A DNA stretch of 64,000 nucleotides. It comes from Campylorhamphus procurvoides. Its lineage: Eukaryota > Chordata > Aves > Passeriformes > Dendrocolaptidae. The DNA is taken from positions 223,641 through 287,640 of the forward strand of contig WBMV01002663.1 in NCBI GenBank assembly GCA_013396655.1, given 5' to 3'. Below, piece by piece: positions 1 through 13,697 of the stretch. The stretch's first letter is position 1; every line of letters starts with the position of its first letter. The notes beneath the pieces were generated by a model, which searched no databases, had not been told where the DNA came from, and was given only the letters and a program-made list of their open reading frames with translations. Both the position numbers and the translations under genes were made by a program.

Positions 1-3000
1 CCCTTTTTGGTGGCACTGAGGGCAGTGAGTCCCGGAGCTCCCTCTGATTCTCCTGGTCTATCTTCACGTTGCTGTACTTGGGATCTTGGCTCTTTAAAGG
101 ACAGTCAGGACCTTTGCAAAGGAGCCTGGCAGGAGCAGTTCCTCCTGATGTGGGGGGAAATGCATTTTACCTGTGGTGATGCATCCCCTAAAATAAGCAT
201 CCCCCTGTCTTGCAGGCCTGTTCTCCACAGCCTTCTTCTGCAGCCCCCTGCACACTGCATGGCTCAGAGGGTTCTGCTCTGCTCATCTACAGCTTTCTAC
301 CTTCCTTCTTTCTTTTCCTCATCAGATCTTCTGCTTTGTGATTCTTCCAGACATACTCCTCCTGTGCCTGCCTCACATAGTGAGATGAAGGACCAGCTGG
401 AGCTCTCCAGTTGTGCAGTGTGAGCAGTGAGGGTGTAATTCCTGGTCATGAATCAGAACACTGTGCCAATAACATCTGGAAAACTTAACCCTTGTAACAT
501 TGCAGACCAAGAGCCACAAGTGCCCCTGCTGCAGGAGAGAGGGCAGGGCCATGGCTGTGCCCAGTGCCCTGGGTCCTGCTGCCACAGGGGAGTCCTCTCC
601 ATGGGGTTGGCTGGGTTGTAGTGACTTCAGTGACTGGACCATGTTTGTTTTGAAGAAAATGTGGACCCCAGGTGCCTGTGGGTGCTGTTAGACATGTCTT
701 CTTTGTACACCCACAGCCAGATTTCTACTTGTCCTTGCTCACAGCAATAACTGAGCAGGGTGGGACAGCCAGGGAATGAGCAGAGCATGGAGATCTGTGG
801 AGAAATGCTGCGTGGAGACAGCTCATCCTGCAGCAGAGCTGACCCCAACATTAGCCAGCTGACCACCAGTTCCCATCTAATCAGTCTTACAGTAATTAGC
901 CAGGAACAAGATCTTCCACAGCCTAAAGAGTTGTTATTATAATCTGTGGGGTGGCTGCTATCTCGTTATTTTTGGAATTGCTTCAGAAATTCAGGTGTAA
1001 TTACCCAACAGTTGCAGGGAAAGGAAATTATGGGGCATTGCCCTTGTTTTAACACATCAGGGGGTGTTAGCCACACATGTTCTGTGGAGTGGTAGGAGCA
1101 ACGAGTAGTGAGGGCTTCAGGAATTAGAAAATGTGGAGACAGATATAGTGACCAGAGAGTGCTGATGTCTCAGTGGGTTTGGGCTGTGCTGACCCACAGA
1201 AGCAAATCTGGGCTTGACATGCACTGGGAATATTTGATGTAGCAACTGGTCTTGGCAGATCAGTTGTCCCTGCCATGTGCAGACATTTCCCACTGCTTCC
1301 CAAAAAAAGAAGTCTCAAAAGCCAAGCACTGAATCACCAGATTCTTCTGCAGATGTCCCCTGCACACCCCAGCACTGCCCTGCTTGGACCCCAGCATAAA
1401 TCAAATCTCATAAATGGGCAAAGATGAAGTTCCATCCACCTGCCCCCTCCACCATGGGTCCCGCCACAAAGGTCCCCCAGGGGTGTCACAGAGAAGCAAT
1501 GGATGTCAGTGCACCACTGGAAGGACCTTATGGCCATGATTTAGCATCAGAATGTATTCTGCATCCCAAAATAGAGAAGGAAATAAACAGCAACACATGA
1601 TTCATGTGGTGTCTTTGTCAGCACTTTAAGCCCTCAGTTGCCAGATGGGCTAATTGTTTATCACTCAGTTTTAAAAAGCGAGCGAAAGACCTGGGGGAGA
1701 AAACAGGAGGAACAATTTATTCACTCCAGGGACAGTACGGGAAAATGAAGACATGAAATTTGGCATGAAATGGAAAGGTCTGAATCACACGTTGGAAATC
1801 TCTGTGTAGGGTCTGAAATGGGCTCCCACACTCCTTTTGGGAGGTTCAGATCAAAGGTTGCATGTGCAGAAAAACCCACGGGCCAGGCTTGTCTCCAGGC
1901 TGGAGACCCACCATTCCATCACACAGAGTTTGCAAGGGAAAACAAGACCTAAGCCTCTTGCCAACCCTCTCTTCTCAGCCTTATCCTTTTGTTTACTGAT
2001 ACAATAAGATGATTTTGCCTTTCTGGGAAATCCTTGGAGGATCTAGAGTGGGAGTCTGCTGAGGAACAGCAACCAAGCATGACCTGTGAGTGCTGACACA
2101 CAGATACATCAAAGAATGAAGGCTGGGACAGGCACCCCGAGGGCGCTGCAGGGCTTCAGGTCCTCTGGAGCCTTGCTGGGAACTGCTCAGCTTGTGTCCC
2201 TGTCAGCCCAGGACACCTGGCAAAACTGAAGGCAGAAGAAAAGGGGCAGGAGAGATGACAATGCACCCAGATCAGCTGGACCTGTTTGCATCCTATTAGG
2301 ATGAGCAGGACAAAAACAGTGGTGTCTGAAGGGTTAGGAACAAACCTTAGAGCGGTTCTTTGTTACACCAGTACCTGCAAAACTGAGGGTGGGGAGGGCG
2401 GGGGAGGAAATGCTTAAACTGAGCCCCTGGAAAGGGTGAGGGGTGATTTGTGACCTTCTGCTCTCCAGTGCAGTGTCCCCAACGCTGCCCCCGCCCTTAA
2501 TGCTCCTTTAGCTGCAGAGCAGGACCATGGTGGCTGCTGGAGAAGGGCTTGGATGAGGGTTACTCACCCCAGCACTGCCATCCCCAGCTCTCCCTACTTC
2601 CTCTGCTCCTGAAGATCACATTTCTCTTCATGCTGTAAAAAGCACAGCATGAACTGTTGGTGCCTGGCATGTATCTGGGTGACACAGTTTTCAGCACGAA
2701 TCAAAACAGACTTGTCAGAGAGCCCTGGAATCAGAGTCACTCACATAATGCCTTTTCTCCTGTTTTCTTTACCCTGAAAAAAAGTATTATTTGAACTTGT
2801 GGAACATGTCTGTAGGTGTGAGGAGAGCAGCACAGTCCTAGGGCAGAGTCCACAGAGACTCTGGCCCTGTTGATGCCTATGAGCTCCTGGATTTTCACAC
2901 ATTTTCCTGAATCTTTAGCCCCTGTCACAGATCAGAAACTCCACTAAGCATCACTGTTTAATTGGATTCCTTGTATCAGCTGCTCCTTACCTGTCTTGCT

Positions 3001-6000
3001 CTCTCAATCTACCCACAGTCTCATTTTGGGATCCTCGGGAAGGATTTTTCTGTCACCACCCACTGACGCACTGGAATTGACCCTCAGTTGCAGACACCAC
3101 CAATTACACTACTGGGAAGATTTAGTCATATCAGTTAAAATTCATGTCCCCGTTGGATGCAGAGGTAATTAAATCTTACTATCATTATTGTGTAATAAAG
3201 GGCAACTGAAATTTATTTAATATGTGCTAGGTGAGAGGTGCTTCATTATAAAACTCAGTTATATATCCTTAGGGAACACTGCACAGATAGCAGAGCAGAA
3301 TGCAAACTTGTCTTGGAGGAGGAAGCACATTCCTGCTGGCAATGGGTATGTGGAGCCCACCAGGGTATACCAGGACCCTGAGGGGCTGAGGTGGCATTTT
3401 GGAGAGATGAAGAGAGGAGGGAATATCATCACTGTGATCATCCCACTGGTGGGGACCTCTGAGCTCATGCTCAGGTCCCCAGCACAGGAACCCAGTGCTG
3501 TTGTCACAGGCAGCTTCTTCAGGAAAAGGTACTTGGAGAAAAGCTTCACTCCCTGGGATACACATCCTAGATATATTTTAGTTACATTTCATATGGCCCA
3601 CATTGATTCATCCAAAAGCTGTGCAGGAGGCACTGGGAGCATTGGGTGCAACACGACTTGGTGATGTAGGAAGAAATCTGTTTCCCATTAAAAGAAAGAG
3701 TTTGCAAACAGTCCTTTGAATTTAAGGTTTAATTTCCCACTCTTGCAAAGCCCATGGACATATGTAAGCGCTCAGCAGCACTTCTAACCCTGCTGTCACT
3801 GGGAAGTAAAGCCTGTAAGAAATTGGGGAGTGCACAGGCAAAGGGTCTTAAAGCTTATTATGAGCTGTGTTTTTTTTCACAGGGCCTTTCTGCTAGGAAA
3901 GCATGTGGAAGCAAAGGCTCCTGACCATTTTCCATGCTCTGCTGGGACTATTTCAGTGGGACTAATTACAAGGATCACCTGGAGGAGCAGGAGTGGGGCC
4001 TCGGGATCGTGCAGTTGATGTCATGGCTCCAGCAGGTAGCGGCACATGTTGGTGCTTCCACAGGTCTGTGAGTCACTTCCAGCCACCGGATGAAGGTCTG
4101 AGCCATTGTATGATTCAGGGACTCATGAGCAGGTTGGATGAATGAGATGAAGGAGCCAGACATGGGGCTCTGGAGAAACTGCCCTTCATATAAAACCTGC
4201 ACCACGGTGCTTGCTTCAAATGGGCGAGGATGGTGAGCACTAACACGCTGGCCAGGGCTTGAATCATCTTTTATTTCGAAACTTTCTTGCTTTTGATAAC
4301 ACACAACATTTCTCCAAAGTTGTTTTGAGCTATGGAACCACTGTGATACATGCCCTGCAAAAATATTTCAGTTGCATCTTTGATTGATTCATGGATGGCA
4401 AAGGCAGAGGGAACAGTCAATCATCTGGCCTGAACTCCTGTGTGTCACAAGGTAGATAATCCCATCAGGACACCCTGACTAAAGACCAAAGTCTTGCCTC
4501 TGACTAAATTACATCCCCTAGGAGGGTGTCCAGTCACCTCCTCTGAGTGATTTTTTTGGAGGTGAGTCACCTTCCATATGTGCTTCCAGCAACACATCAC
4601 CTCACAGAAAGGCAGCAGTCAGTGGCATCCAGGGTCTCCAGCCTGCTTTGACACCACACCATGGCTGCCTGAGGACTTCTGGAGATTTCCAAAAGTCTTC
4701 CCATTTTCCTCTCCAGCCATGGCATGGGAGGTCACCCACTGAGGGGTGGGTCTCCCCTATATAGGGAACCAGGACAAGTCCATGCTGGGGAGCTGGAATG
4801 GGGGATCAGGGTTGTTGGTCTCCCAGTAAAGGTTTCTGGGACTGTGTACTCACTTCCATAGGCTGTGAGCCCATGGGCACTCTGACCCCATGCAGAACAG
4901 CACTGTGTCTAATGTGTGGAATTACGAATACGGACTGGAGAAAAGATACTCACTCCCAGGGGACACACAACCAGAAGAGATGGGCCGACAGCAAGGGTTT
5001 TATGGGATCCTAAATTGCTCAGCAGCAAAACCAGACCTCCTACTTTCAGGTCAGTGCCCTCACCATCAGGAGCACCATCCTCTAGCCAGCATTTCCATCC
5101 AACTGAATAATATAGCCCAAAGAACCCCCACTTGCTCAAGAAAAGGTGCTCTCCAGCAGCAGCAGTTCACCTCCCATTAATGAGGGTGTTCTCACTGTGC
5201 CTTGATTAAGCTCTTTGGTGCAAGTGTAGTTTGGGACTCATGATTACAGAGTGATGTGAACCTGAGCATGAGTTAAGAGCCCTGCAAATTTACCAGTTGC
5301 CAGTGAATCAAAACCAACACACAGAATGCGGAGTTATTAGCAGTCAATGCCTGAGCTATTTCTGAACCCCACGAGGGTGTCCCCCCGGAGCAAACATCTG
5401 CAGAAGAAGAGGGGCAGCTGGACTGGAGCCTGCCAAAAGCAAGTGTGGATTCATTTGGCAAAGCACACACCTGGATCAGGAGGCTGAGTTGCTCTCCAGG
5501 AAGTTTTTGCTCTGGGGACTGTTTTGAACACCACAATTCTTATTTAAAAAACAATCTGTGCAGAACATGCCACCAGTGATCATCTGGATCCAGACAGAGG
5601 AAGAAGAAAAGCAGTATTGATTTCTGCTCCTCAAATACCAGGGACGGGTTTTGTGGTCCCCCAGGCTCTGCATCTCTCATCAGTCAGAGCCTCTCATCTC
5701 ATTACCTGCAAACTCAGCCCAGTGACAGACTTGCCAGCTCCAGGTATAACCCAGAGAGCCCAGGTGACCTGTGGTGAGGAGGACCAAGCCTGTGAGTTCT
5801 GGCCTGCTGCACACAGCTTCCTTCCCCTGCTCTGCACATCTGCGTGCGTGATATGACTCCTCAGCACTCCCACACTTCCCATGCACCAAACACACCCCGC
5901 CAACTGGCACAGCTGTTCCTATGCTGGCTGGAGACTGTAGGGGAGTGCTACAAATCTCTTAGCTGGACTATTCCCTGTTTTTAATCAATCCAGCCAATTA

Positions 6001-7167
6001 GTCTTACTAATGTCAGTGTCCTCATTGCCCAGTTTTACTGACAAATCTGTGCAATCAGCTGCTTAACTGCCCCTCTCTATGTCAGGTTTCACACCGATCA
6101 ATACAACTGCTGTTGATCGGGACCAGCCACACATCAGTGATAACTGTGATCTCACTGTCACGTGCAGGCCTGAATCCAGGCACACACAGCATGTGCTCCC
6201 ACCACACCTGCCTGTGATCCCACCATAATCCATATCAAAAGCAACCTTTCTCCTTTCTGTTGAAATGAGACTTTGGGGGCAGACCCTGGGATCCCAGTGC
6301 CATGGACACCCCAAAAGAAGCCTGGCTGAGCATGGGCAGTCTCTCAAAGGCAGATGCTCTGAGCCCCTGGCTGGTGCCAGCACACATAATGATCCAAGTG
6401 CTCGGACGTGCTCTGAATTCCCATGGGAATCACTCCAGCGAGAGCCACTGCAGCTGCATTTGATTAGCAGTAACTGGTGTTCTGTAAAGTGAGCGCAGCC
6501 TCTGCTCTAATTGCTCCTGTAGGCACCAGAGAGCTGTTTTCCTCATGACCTCCTCTGAAAGCATCCTAACTGTGAGCTCCCACCTAACTCAACGTATTCC
6601 CTGAAGTTTCCCTGTGCGCTCACAGAAACCTGCCCATCGCTGCCTAATCACTCTAAAGTTCTCTGGTGTGACAGTGTGTGACAGATTTGCCTCACAGCAG
6701 GGCTGAGAGCAGCCCACCCTCAGAGGAGCAGGGCTTAGAATGCCAAGCCCTCCTCCAAACCTGTTCCTCAGCACCGTCCCCCAGATCACTCCCATGGCTT
6801 TCAGATTGTCTCATGACCTGTGTGAGAGGATGTTTTCTGAGTCATCAGGCTCCTGTTCCTAAACAGATGTCAATTGTTAGAGCAGAATAAGGCATTGTCC
6901 AGACCCCAGGAGCTTAAGAAGCTCTTGGGTAAGAACAGCAGAAGCAGCTTCTCCAGTCTCTCTCAGTGCAGCCACATGTTTGCTGTCAGATTGACCTCAC
7001 TCATTGTGTCCTGCTGGCCCCCAGCCTGGCTCGTTCCCCTTTGTGGAAGTGGCAGAACCAGCAGGGCCAAAGGTGTAGATGGCCCTGTGGTGGGACAGGG
7101 CTGTCTAGGAATTTGACCTTGGATACTCACCTGGGAGCTGAACCAAATACAGATGAGAAAAGAGACT
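1..7167. other. Unique non-coding sequence, no gene recognised
   Basis: This stretch has no recognisable CR1 copy and no convincing gene. The longest open frame (3224-3664, + strand, 146 codons) has no recognisable domain and no similarity I can name, so I treat it as chance. CpG is rare. A short AT-rich block at 3,110-3,220 is listed separately. It could hold regulatory DNA or an exon too short to see without a comparison. Confidence 0.6.
3110..3220. other. AT-rich block with homeodomain-type cores
   Basis: The block contains a GGTAATTAAAT core near 3,163 and further TTTAATATG and ATTATTGTG stretches, in sequence otherwise close to balanced composition. Such TAATTA-bearing blocks often mark conserved non-coding elements in vertebrates, but conservation cannot be judged from one genome. 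The call is an inference from composition. Confidence 0.25.
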
Positions 7168-7279
7168 TGTGGCACCTGGGGACATGGTTTGGGGGTGATT
7201 ATGATGGTGTTGGGTCGATGGTTGGACTAGATGTTCTTGAAGGTCTTTTGCAGCTTTCATGAGCCTGCGATTCTGTGAC
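7168..7279 (+). mobile_element. CR1 3' end fragment, type C
   Basis: A short 5'-truncated CR1 tail. It shows the type C order: a GACATGGTTT motif, a weak GGTTGGACTAGATG block, an AGGTCTTTTGCAGC version of the usual AGGTCTTTTCCAACC, and a closing CGATTCTGTGAC. CR1 is a bird non-LTR retrotransposon that inserts by target-primed reverse transcription and is usually 5'-truncated. This copy has no coding capacity. Confidence 0.85.
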
Positions 7280-7770
7280 TTTCTAAACCAGGATGCTCCA
7301 GGTTGCAAGTCCCAGGCAGGTTTACATGCAAGGACAAGAGCAGGGAACACTAAAGGCCATCCCTGGGCATGTCCTGCCAAGGAGATGCTTTGATGGGGAG
7401 AAAAACCATGCTTGGGGAACCCTCCTTGTCCTTGCTGATGTTTTTGAAATCACGGCTCATTTTATTTCAGGGACAGCAAGTTTGACATCCAGTTCATGAG
7501 AGCAGGGTGCCAAGGCTCCTGGAAGGGCCATAGGATCTGCAGCTAATTAACCTTGATGACCAAATTGAGGATTCAGGCTGCCAGACCACTGAAGCACGTG
7601 AACTGCTTTCCCAAGGGATGCCAGCTAAAATTATTCCTGTGCTGCACAGCCAGGCCCCTCTGCAGGACACAGAGCTGAGCTGGGAGCCCTCGGGCAGGGG
7701 CTGGGCTTTGCCTTCCCCCACCTGGCCTCCTCAGAAGCAGGGGAGCAGTCCAGGGACAGCAGCCACACTT

Positions 7771-7850
7771 CTGAGCAACCTTGTGTAGTGACCATGGCAG
7801 GGGGTGGAACAAGATGAGCTTTAAGTCCCTCCCGACCCAAACCATTCCAG
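7771..7850 (+). mobile_element. CR1 3' end fragment, type B, internally deleted
   Basis: It matches the type B tail: a GAGCAACCT block, CCATGGCAGGGGGTGGAAC, AAGATGAGCTTTAAG and a CCCAAACCATTCC end. Compared with the fuller copies at 31,801 and 27,981, about a dozen bases between TAGTG and CCATGGCAG are missing. It carries no coding sequence. Confidence 0.85.
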
Positions 7851-8304
7851 GGGTCTCTGATTCATGGAGAACCCTGCCTTTGCTTCACCACTGGTTCTCA
7901 GCTCTTGTGAAATACAGAAGAGCTTCAAGAGAGGTCCTGGCCAGGAGAGGTGTAAGAGAGACTAGGCCTGCAATGCTTGGGCTGTGAAAAGAGGGAGATG
8001 AGGCTGGAGCAGGGGTGGCCAGAGCAGGAGCAGCAGATCCTGTGCTAAAACAGCTCCTGCTGGAGCCATGTAGGACCAGGGTGTCACTCTCTCAGCTTTA
8101 GTCTCCAAAGTAGGTCTCTGCAACTTCAGCACGGGAGAAGAGGACGTTCCCAGGTCCTGTTGCTAGAGGTTTTCTAATGCTGCAGGATGCTGATGGTTAT
8201 TCCAAAGCTTTCTGCAAGTGGAGGAAGAAGGAAGAGCCTGCCTGGAGATGGCAGGTGGCAGCTTCCCTGCACAGCTGCTGCCCCACTGCCTGTTCTCTGC
8301 CAGG

Positions 8305-8830
8305 GAGGGGATTGTCCTGCTCTGCTCTGCACTGGGGCAGCCTCACCTGCAATATTGTGGCCGTTTTGGGCACCACAATATAAGAAAGGTCTGAAGCCAT
8401 TAGAGAGTGTTCGAAGGAGGCAACAGAGATGGTTCAGGGCCTGGAGGGGAAGCGTGTGAGGAGCAGCTGAGGGCACTTGGGGTGTTCAGCTGGAGAAGAG
8501 GAGGTCCAACTTCTTCGGGAGAGGCAGAAGAGGGGCAGGCACTGATCTCTGCTCTGTGGGGACCAGGGACAGCACCCAGGGAAGGGCTGGAGTTGTGTCA
8601 GGGCAGGCTCAGGGTGGATCTCAGGGAAAGGGTCTTCCCCCAGAGGGGGGTGGGCACTGACCAGGCTCCCCAGGGCAGTGGGCACAGCACCAAGGCTGCC
8701 AGAGCTGCAGGCGTGTTTGGATGATGCTCTGGGGCACAGGGGGTGACTCTTGGGGATGGTCCTGTGCATGGCCAGAAGTTGGACTCGATGATCCTTGAGG
8801 GTCCCTTCCAGCTCAGCATGTTCTGTGATC
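8305..8830 (+). mobile_element. CR1 5'-truncated copy, type A
   Basis: One of the longer copies, about 0.53 kb. It begins in the segment just 3' of the reverse-transcriptase region (GGATTGTCCTGCTCTGC), passes through GGGCACCACAATATAAGAAA, the GAGGAGCAGCTGAGGGCACT block and the TTCCCCCAGAGGG block, and ends with GTTGGACTCGATGATCC and TTCTGTGATCC. The order is that of an intact 3' region with point changes only. It is the reference copy here for type A, and the scrambled copy at 21,699-21,911 is read against it. Confidence 0.93.
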
Positions 8831-9900
8831 CTTTCTTCATCTCCCTTTCATGACACATTTCATTATCCCAAAGAGCAGCACCTGCCCCGGGAGTGCCATG
8901 GAGCTGTGATGCTGCCAGGCCTCCTCACCTGCACGGCCCCAGGGGGGCACATGCAGAGGGTCCCAGAGAGAGAGGGAATGGGGTGGGGGGAGCAGTGCGA
9001 TATGGGGGATGGAAAACTAGAGCAGCCCCCTGACAGATGTTGGAAACCGGACTAAGACAAACATTTAGCATCCATCTCCATGGACGTTTTTGCTGAGCAG
9101 CTGAGTCTGAAGAGAAATACAGAGTTACCTTTATGTCACCAAGTAATTGCAGCTGAACAGGAGCACCTGCCTGTGGGTGGAACACAGTGGGAGAAGGGTG
9201 GGTGGTTCGTCATCATTTTAGGGCAGCCCAGAGCCCCTGTGCCTGTGGCACTGCTGTACCCCTGCCAGTCAGACACCTACTGTGGGAATATGAAACCACC
9301 AGAGACAGTCTGGATGGGCCCAGGACAGCATTTCCCATCTGCTCTCCTCCTGCGCAGCAGCATCAGTGCTTCAGGGACTTTCCTGATGAGGGGCATCTTG
9401 TAACTTGCCCTCAGAGATCCAGAGTCCCCTGGGCTCTCTCTGTCCATTGCACACATGTTCTGCTCCACCTGCAGGGGCACAGAAACTCCCTCCAGCTGAG
9501 CCCATTCCGTGGTGGCTGCACCCCTGCTCTCCATCAGCCACATGCTCTGGTAAGGACGGTCTCTGAGCAGGGACTGGCACCAGGTGTGGCTTGGAGGGTG
9601 GGCTGTATCTGCAGGGGGCAGGCTGTGGCTAAACATCTTTCTGCAAAAATTTCCATAGTCCAGCCAAAAGCAAGGAACAATTTTTTGTCATTTTAGGCAA
9701 ATTCATTTATGTTCATTTTAGGAATTGCTCAGCTGCACCATCTGTGCCTCACATCACCATCCTGTCCTTCAGGGTGAGAAAACTTCTGCCCAAGGCACTG
9801 CTGAGAGCACTCTGCATTCTGATATAGAGAAAAAGCTGGTCATGCTCCTCCTCAAGACTCCAACAGCTCTGGCAATGCTGAGCAAATGGGTCCTGCAAGA

Positions 9901-10230
9901 AATCACAGAATCACTGAGGATGGAAAAGCCTGCTAAGATCACCATCAACGGCCAAAGCCACTGCTAACCAGTGTCCCCCAAACTTCGACGTGTTTTTTGA
10001 ACCCTTCCAGAGATGCTGAGTCTACCACTGCCCTGGGCAGCCTGTCTGACCACCCTTTCCATGAAAACATTTCCCCTATATCAAATCAAAACCTCCCCTG
10101 GCACAACTTGAGGCTGTTTCTTCTCATCCTCTTCCTTGTTCCCTGGGAGCAGAGTCTGACCCCCACCTGGCTCCACCTTCCTACCAGGGGGTTGTGGAGA
10201 GTGAGGAGGTCCCCCCTCTTTTTCTCTGTC
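9901..10230 (-). mobile_element. CR1 5'-truncated copy, type C, antisense
   Basis: The element's 3' end is at the left (AATCACAGAATCACTGAGGA). To the right follow, in antisense, the TGCCCTGGGCAGCCTG block, the CTCCCCTGGCACAACTTGAG block and the CTGGGAGCAGAGTCTGACC block. The right end is approximate because similarity fades near 10,225. An overlapping 153-codon + strand open frame is a by-product of the repeat and not a gene. Confidence 0.88.
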
Positions 10231-13117
10231 AAATCACTTCACCAGCCTTCACTTCATTTTCCCAAGTGTTCTCTGCCCCCAGTTGTAGCCAGGGAGCAGA
10301 GGAGAAGGATGAACTGCCTGCTTAACCCACATGGTTTTGGCTTACAGCCTTCCCTGAAGAGTAGATGGACAAAGAGCTTGAGGAGAGCTGACCTGCAGAT
10401 CAAGTTCTGTCCCTGGCAAGGACAGCCCCACCAGGCAGAGCCAGGCTCTGTCCCTTGAGCAGCCCCAGCTCTGCACTTGAGCGACCTCTCTCTGCTGACA
10501 GATTCACAAGGTCCAGTCCTTCATAAGCTATTTCTCACCCAAGCATGCATTCCAGGAAAGGCAGCATTTTCCCAGCAAGGCTCTGGCTTCCTCATCCTCC
10601 TTTGTCACCCCTTTGGAGGCCCTGTCTTGTGAAATCACTGTGTTTATCTCTGGATGTGGTATTTGCATGCAGGGTGCACCCAGCACTGCTGAGATGAACT
10701 CCGCATTCTGAACTGTGTTCTCCCTAGACACAACTGCTCCTCAGGGATCCAGGCTTTGTGGAAGCAGCATCACCTGAAAAACCTCCAAACTCAGGGTATG
10801 AGACAGCAAAAACCTGTCTGTCTGGCTTCCAGGCTAGCAGCAGAAACTGCAGATCACTCCTCCAGATGCTTTTCCAGCTGTCACAGCCCTCAGAGAGGTT
10901 TCTTTGTTAAACCAGCAATAAAATGGAATGCCAAGGAGCTACCAGTGGAGAGAGACCAGACCAGATGTGACTGGTGTGTGGAAGAGGGAAGGAATGAAAG
11001 GATGTGTCTGGCTTTGAGGTTTGAGCAGCAGAGCAGGTAAAAAAGGTCACTGAACAACCATCCATTTTTGGCAAAGCCACTTGCATGTTGATCACATACA
11101 TAACCTTCATGCTGGCTTTGCAGCAGCTCTCCAGATCTCACCAGATTCAGGTTAATGGCAAGAGAAGAGTTACATCAAGCTTCCTAAGTGACACCTCCTG
11201 TGGCAGGAGAGCCAAGGTGTGGTGGCAGGAGTGGGACCTTGCAGGTGGTGCATCTGCCTTGTCCCAGGTCAGTGCTGCCATCAGCAAACAGCAAGCAGAG
11301 GATTCCACACTCAGCTTTGACCAGGACATGGCATTACCCTGGTGGGAGGCAATCACAGGGACTGCAGATGGCAGGCTGAATGGACCCATGGAAAGGAAGC
11401 TTTTGCCAGCCTTCCTCCATTGACTGTGCCCTGGAGCAGGTCCAGGGACAGCCAGGGTTCAGGTCCGGTGCTGAGCACAGCAGTGCCCACGCAGCCTGTG
11501 TGTTTGTTGTAGGGGTGCACAGGTCTCTCAAGCCTCCCCTACCTCTGTTTGTGAGCAGAGGGGGCTCTTCCTCAGCACCATTCCCAAACAATGGATTTAA
11601 CCTTCCCAAAGCTGCAGTTGAAGCAAGGCCCAAACAGTGCAACTTGGACAAAGAACAGGGCAGCACGTGAGCCAGGGCTCTGTAGTGCACCTGCTGTGGC
11701 ACCTCCTCTAGTCTCTGAAAAGATTAGAAGACTTTCAGGGTGAAAACATAAATAAATATTTCCTGTGCCATCCGAATAAACAGAGAATAATTAACTCATC
11801 TAAAAGAAAAACCTCAAAGCAATGAAGAAAGGCAAAAGAAAACTGAAAAAGGCTTATAAACAGCCTCTTTGTGGTTTTAGGCCTTTAGGCAGTTTTTTGC
11901 CTCCCTGTGTGAGTTTTGGTGAACTCTGACCCATTTCTGCCTCACCTGCTGTACCCTGGGGAACCCTCTGCAGTGGGAACAGACTCCGAAGCTCCTCAGG
12001 GAACAACATCCACATCCCTTCTCTCTGCAGAGACGCAGCAGAGCTGTTGAACAAAACTGAGCTGGCAGCCTGGCAGCTGGCTCCTGGGAAGGCTGCAAGG
12101 GCAGTGTTGGAGTCTCCCTGCACATTCCTTCCTCCCCTTTTCCAAGCCCCAGCCCTTAGTGTCCGTCCTGGTTTAACCACATTCCTCAGGAAGGAGGTTC
12201 AGCCAGCTCTGCTGTGCCTGGCAGGGGATGGAGCACGGGGAGGGTACCAGCAGGTACAGCCCCCAAGAGCCCTTCAGGATGGTGCAGTGCTCTCCCAGGA
12301 ATGCCTTTCCTCACCAAGGGCAGCACCCTCCCTCTCGGGGTGCAGGGATTGGGCTGCAGAGCCGACACACCAATTCCCTCTGTCCTTTATCACAAACAAA
12401 CCGGCTCCAGTTTCCACAGCATGACAGAGAATTGACTTGTCACAACAGTCCAACACGAATTAGCCTGGTTTATAAGGACAGCTTTATTTCCATTTCCAGC
12501 CAGAAACAGTTAATCCAAGCAAAGGAATAGAAATCATTAACTCCCACTTACTAAAAGGCTGTGAGTCTTTTGCCTCTGCCCAGAGGAAATCTGACGGGCT
12601 CGAACCCTCAGGTGCCTCTAGCACTTGGATCACACCACCCTCTGCCTCGTCAGGGACAGCAGGATGGCAGTGAGTGTGGCTGGGACCCAGTGTGGCCACC
12701 AGGACCCTCAGCACCTGCTCCTGTTTGCAGGTCTCAGGCTCTGCATCCCCAGGTTGGCTTCCCACATTTTAACACCTTATGTATTACACTGGTGTTCACT
12801 CATCCAGCTGCCCCTCTTTTAGCTGTGGTGGGGTAAATGGGAGTTTTCTGAATATTTGGTATTTCTAGTTATTTCCTAACTGAAGGCAAAATCTTGGTCA
12901 AGGTGAGCCAGGGAAATGCCCATGGATGTTCATGGAGATGCAGCTGCAGAAGGGCCAGTACCTGCCCTGTACAGGTGCTGGTGGTTCCCAGGCCACAGCA
13001 CCAGCTGCCAGTGCCACCACCCTCACACACGGTGGGTCAGTACCTCAGTGGGACTCATCATCTCTCCACTGCCACCAGCTTCATCTGAGCCCACCTGGCC
13101 GCCCTCAGTAGGAGAAG
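10231..13117. other. Unique non-coding sequence
   Basis: I recognise no gene or repeat here. Open frames of 100-125 codons overlap on both strands at 11,085-11,702 and 11,854-12,424 but show no domain, no membrane pattern and no codon structure that favours one frame. The stretch ends at a small tandem duplication. Confidence 0.55.
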
Positions 13118-13163
13118 ACCTGGTGATCAGAAATACAATAACCTGGTGATCAGAAATACAATA
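13118..13163. repeat. 23-bp tandem duplication, two exact copies
   Basis: The 23-base unit that starts ACCTGGTGATCAG and ends AAATACAATA occurs twice back to back with no mismatch (13,118-13,140 and 13,141-13,163). Exact identity suggests a recent duplication, probably replication slippage, or possibly an assembly artefact. Confidence 0.95.
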
Positions 13164-13448
13164 CCTAGAGTCAGGTATTACTCTTTCTCCTTCTTCCAAA
13201 ACTTCTTCACTGCGGAACTGTTGTTCTTTCTTTCTCAATGGGCTTTTCTAAGAAAGTGTGAATATGTACTAGGAGCACATATGGGGTGGTGGGGGAAGAT
13301 GTTGATAAAACCCCAAAATTTACATTTGTTGCTTTTCATTTTGTCATTAAAAAAGCTATACCTCACCACTGCACATCCCTCATCTGCTTTCAGAGTGTCC
13401 CTAAGTGTCAGATGTGAGCGGAGCCTCACATGACTCTCATTTGACCCA

Positions 13449-13697
13449 AGGGAATGGCTTGGGCTGTGTCTGAGGAGGCTTTGGTTGGATCTCAGCAAAA
13501 GGTTCTTCCCCCAGAGGGTGGTGGGCACTGCCCAGGCTCCCCAAGGCAGTGGGCACAGCCCCAAGGCTGCCAGAGCTCCAGGAGGGTTTGGATGATGCTC
13601 TGGGGCACAGGGTGGGATTGTTGGGGGGGTCTGTGCAGGGCCAGGAGTTGGACTGGATGATCCCTGGGGGTCCCTTCCAACACAGGACATTATGATT
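13449..13697 (+). mobile_element. CR1 3' fragment, type A
   Basis: It runs from the GGGAATGGCTTGGGCTGTGTC block through TTCTTCCCCCAGAGGGTGG, CCAAGGCTGCCAGAGCTCCA and GGCCAGGAGTTGGACTGGAT to TATGATT. It is close in sequence to the matching part of the copy at 8,305 and has no coding capacity. Confidence 0.92.

Noticed and set aside
3224..3664. + strand frame of 146 codons in unique sequence
   Set aside because: No family resemblance, and two antisense frames of nearly 100 codons overlap it. It could only be revived by conservation or RNA evidence.
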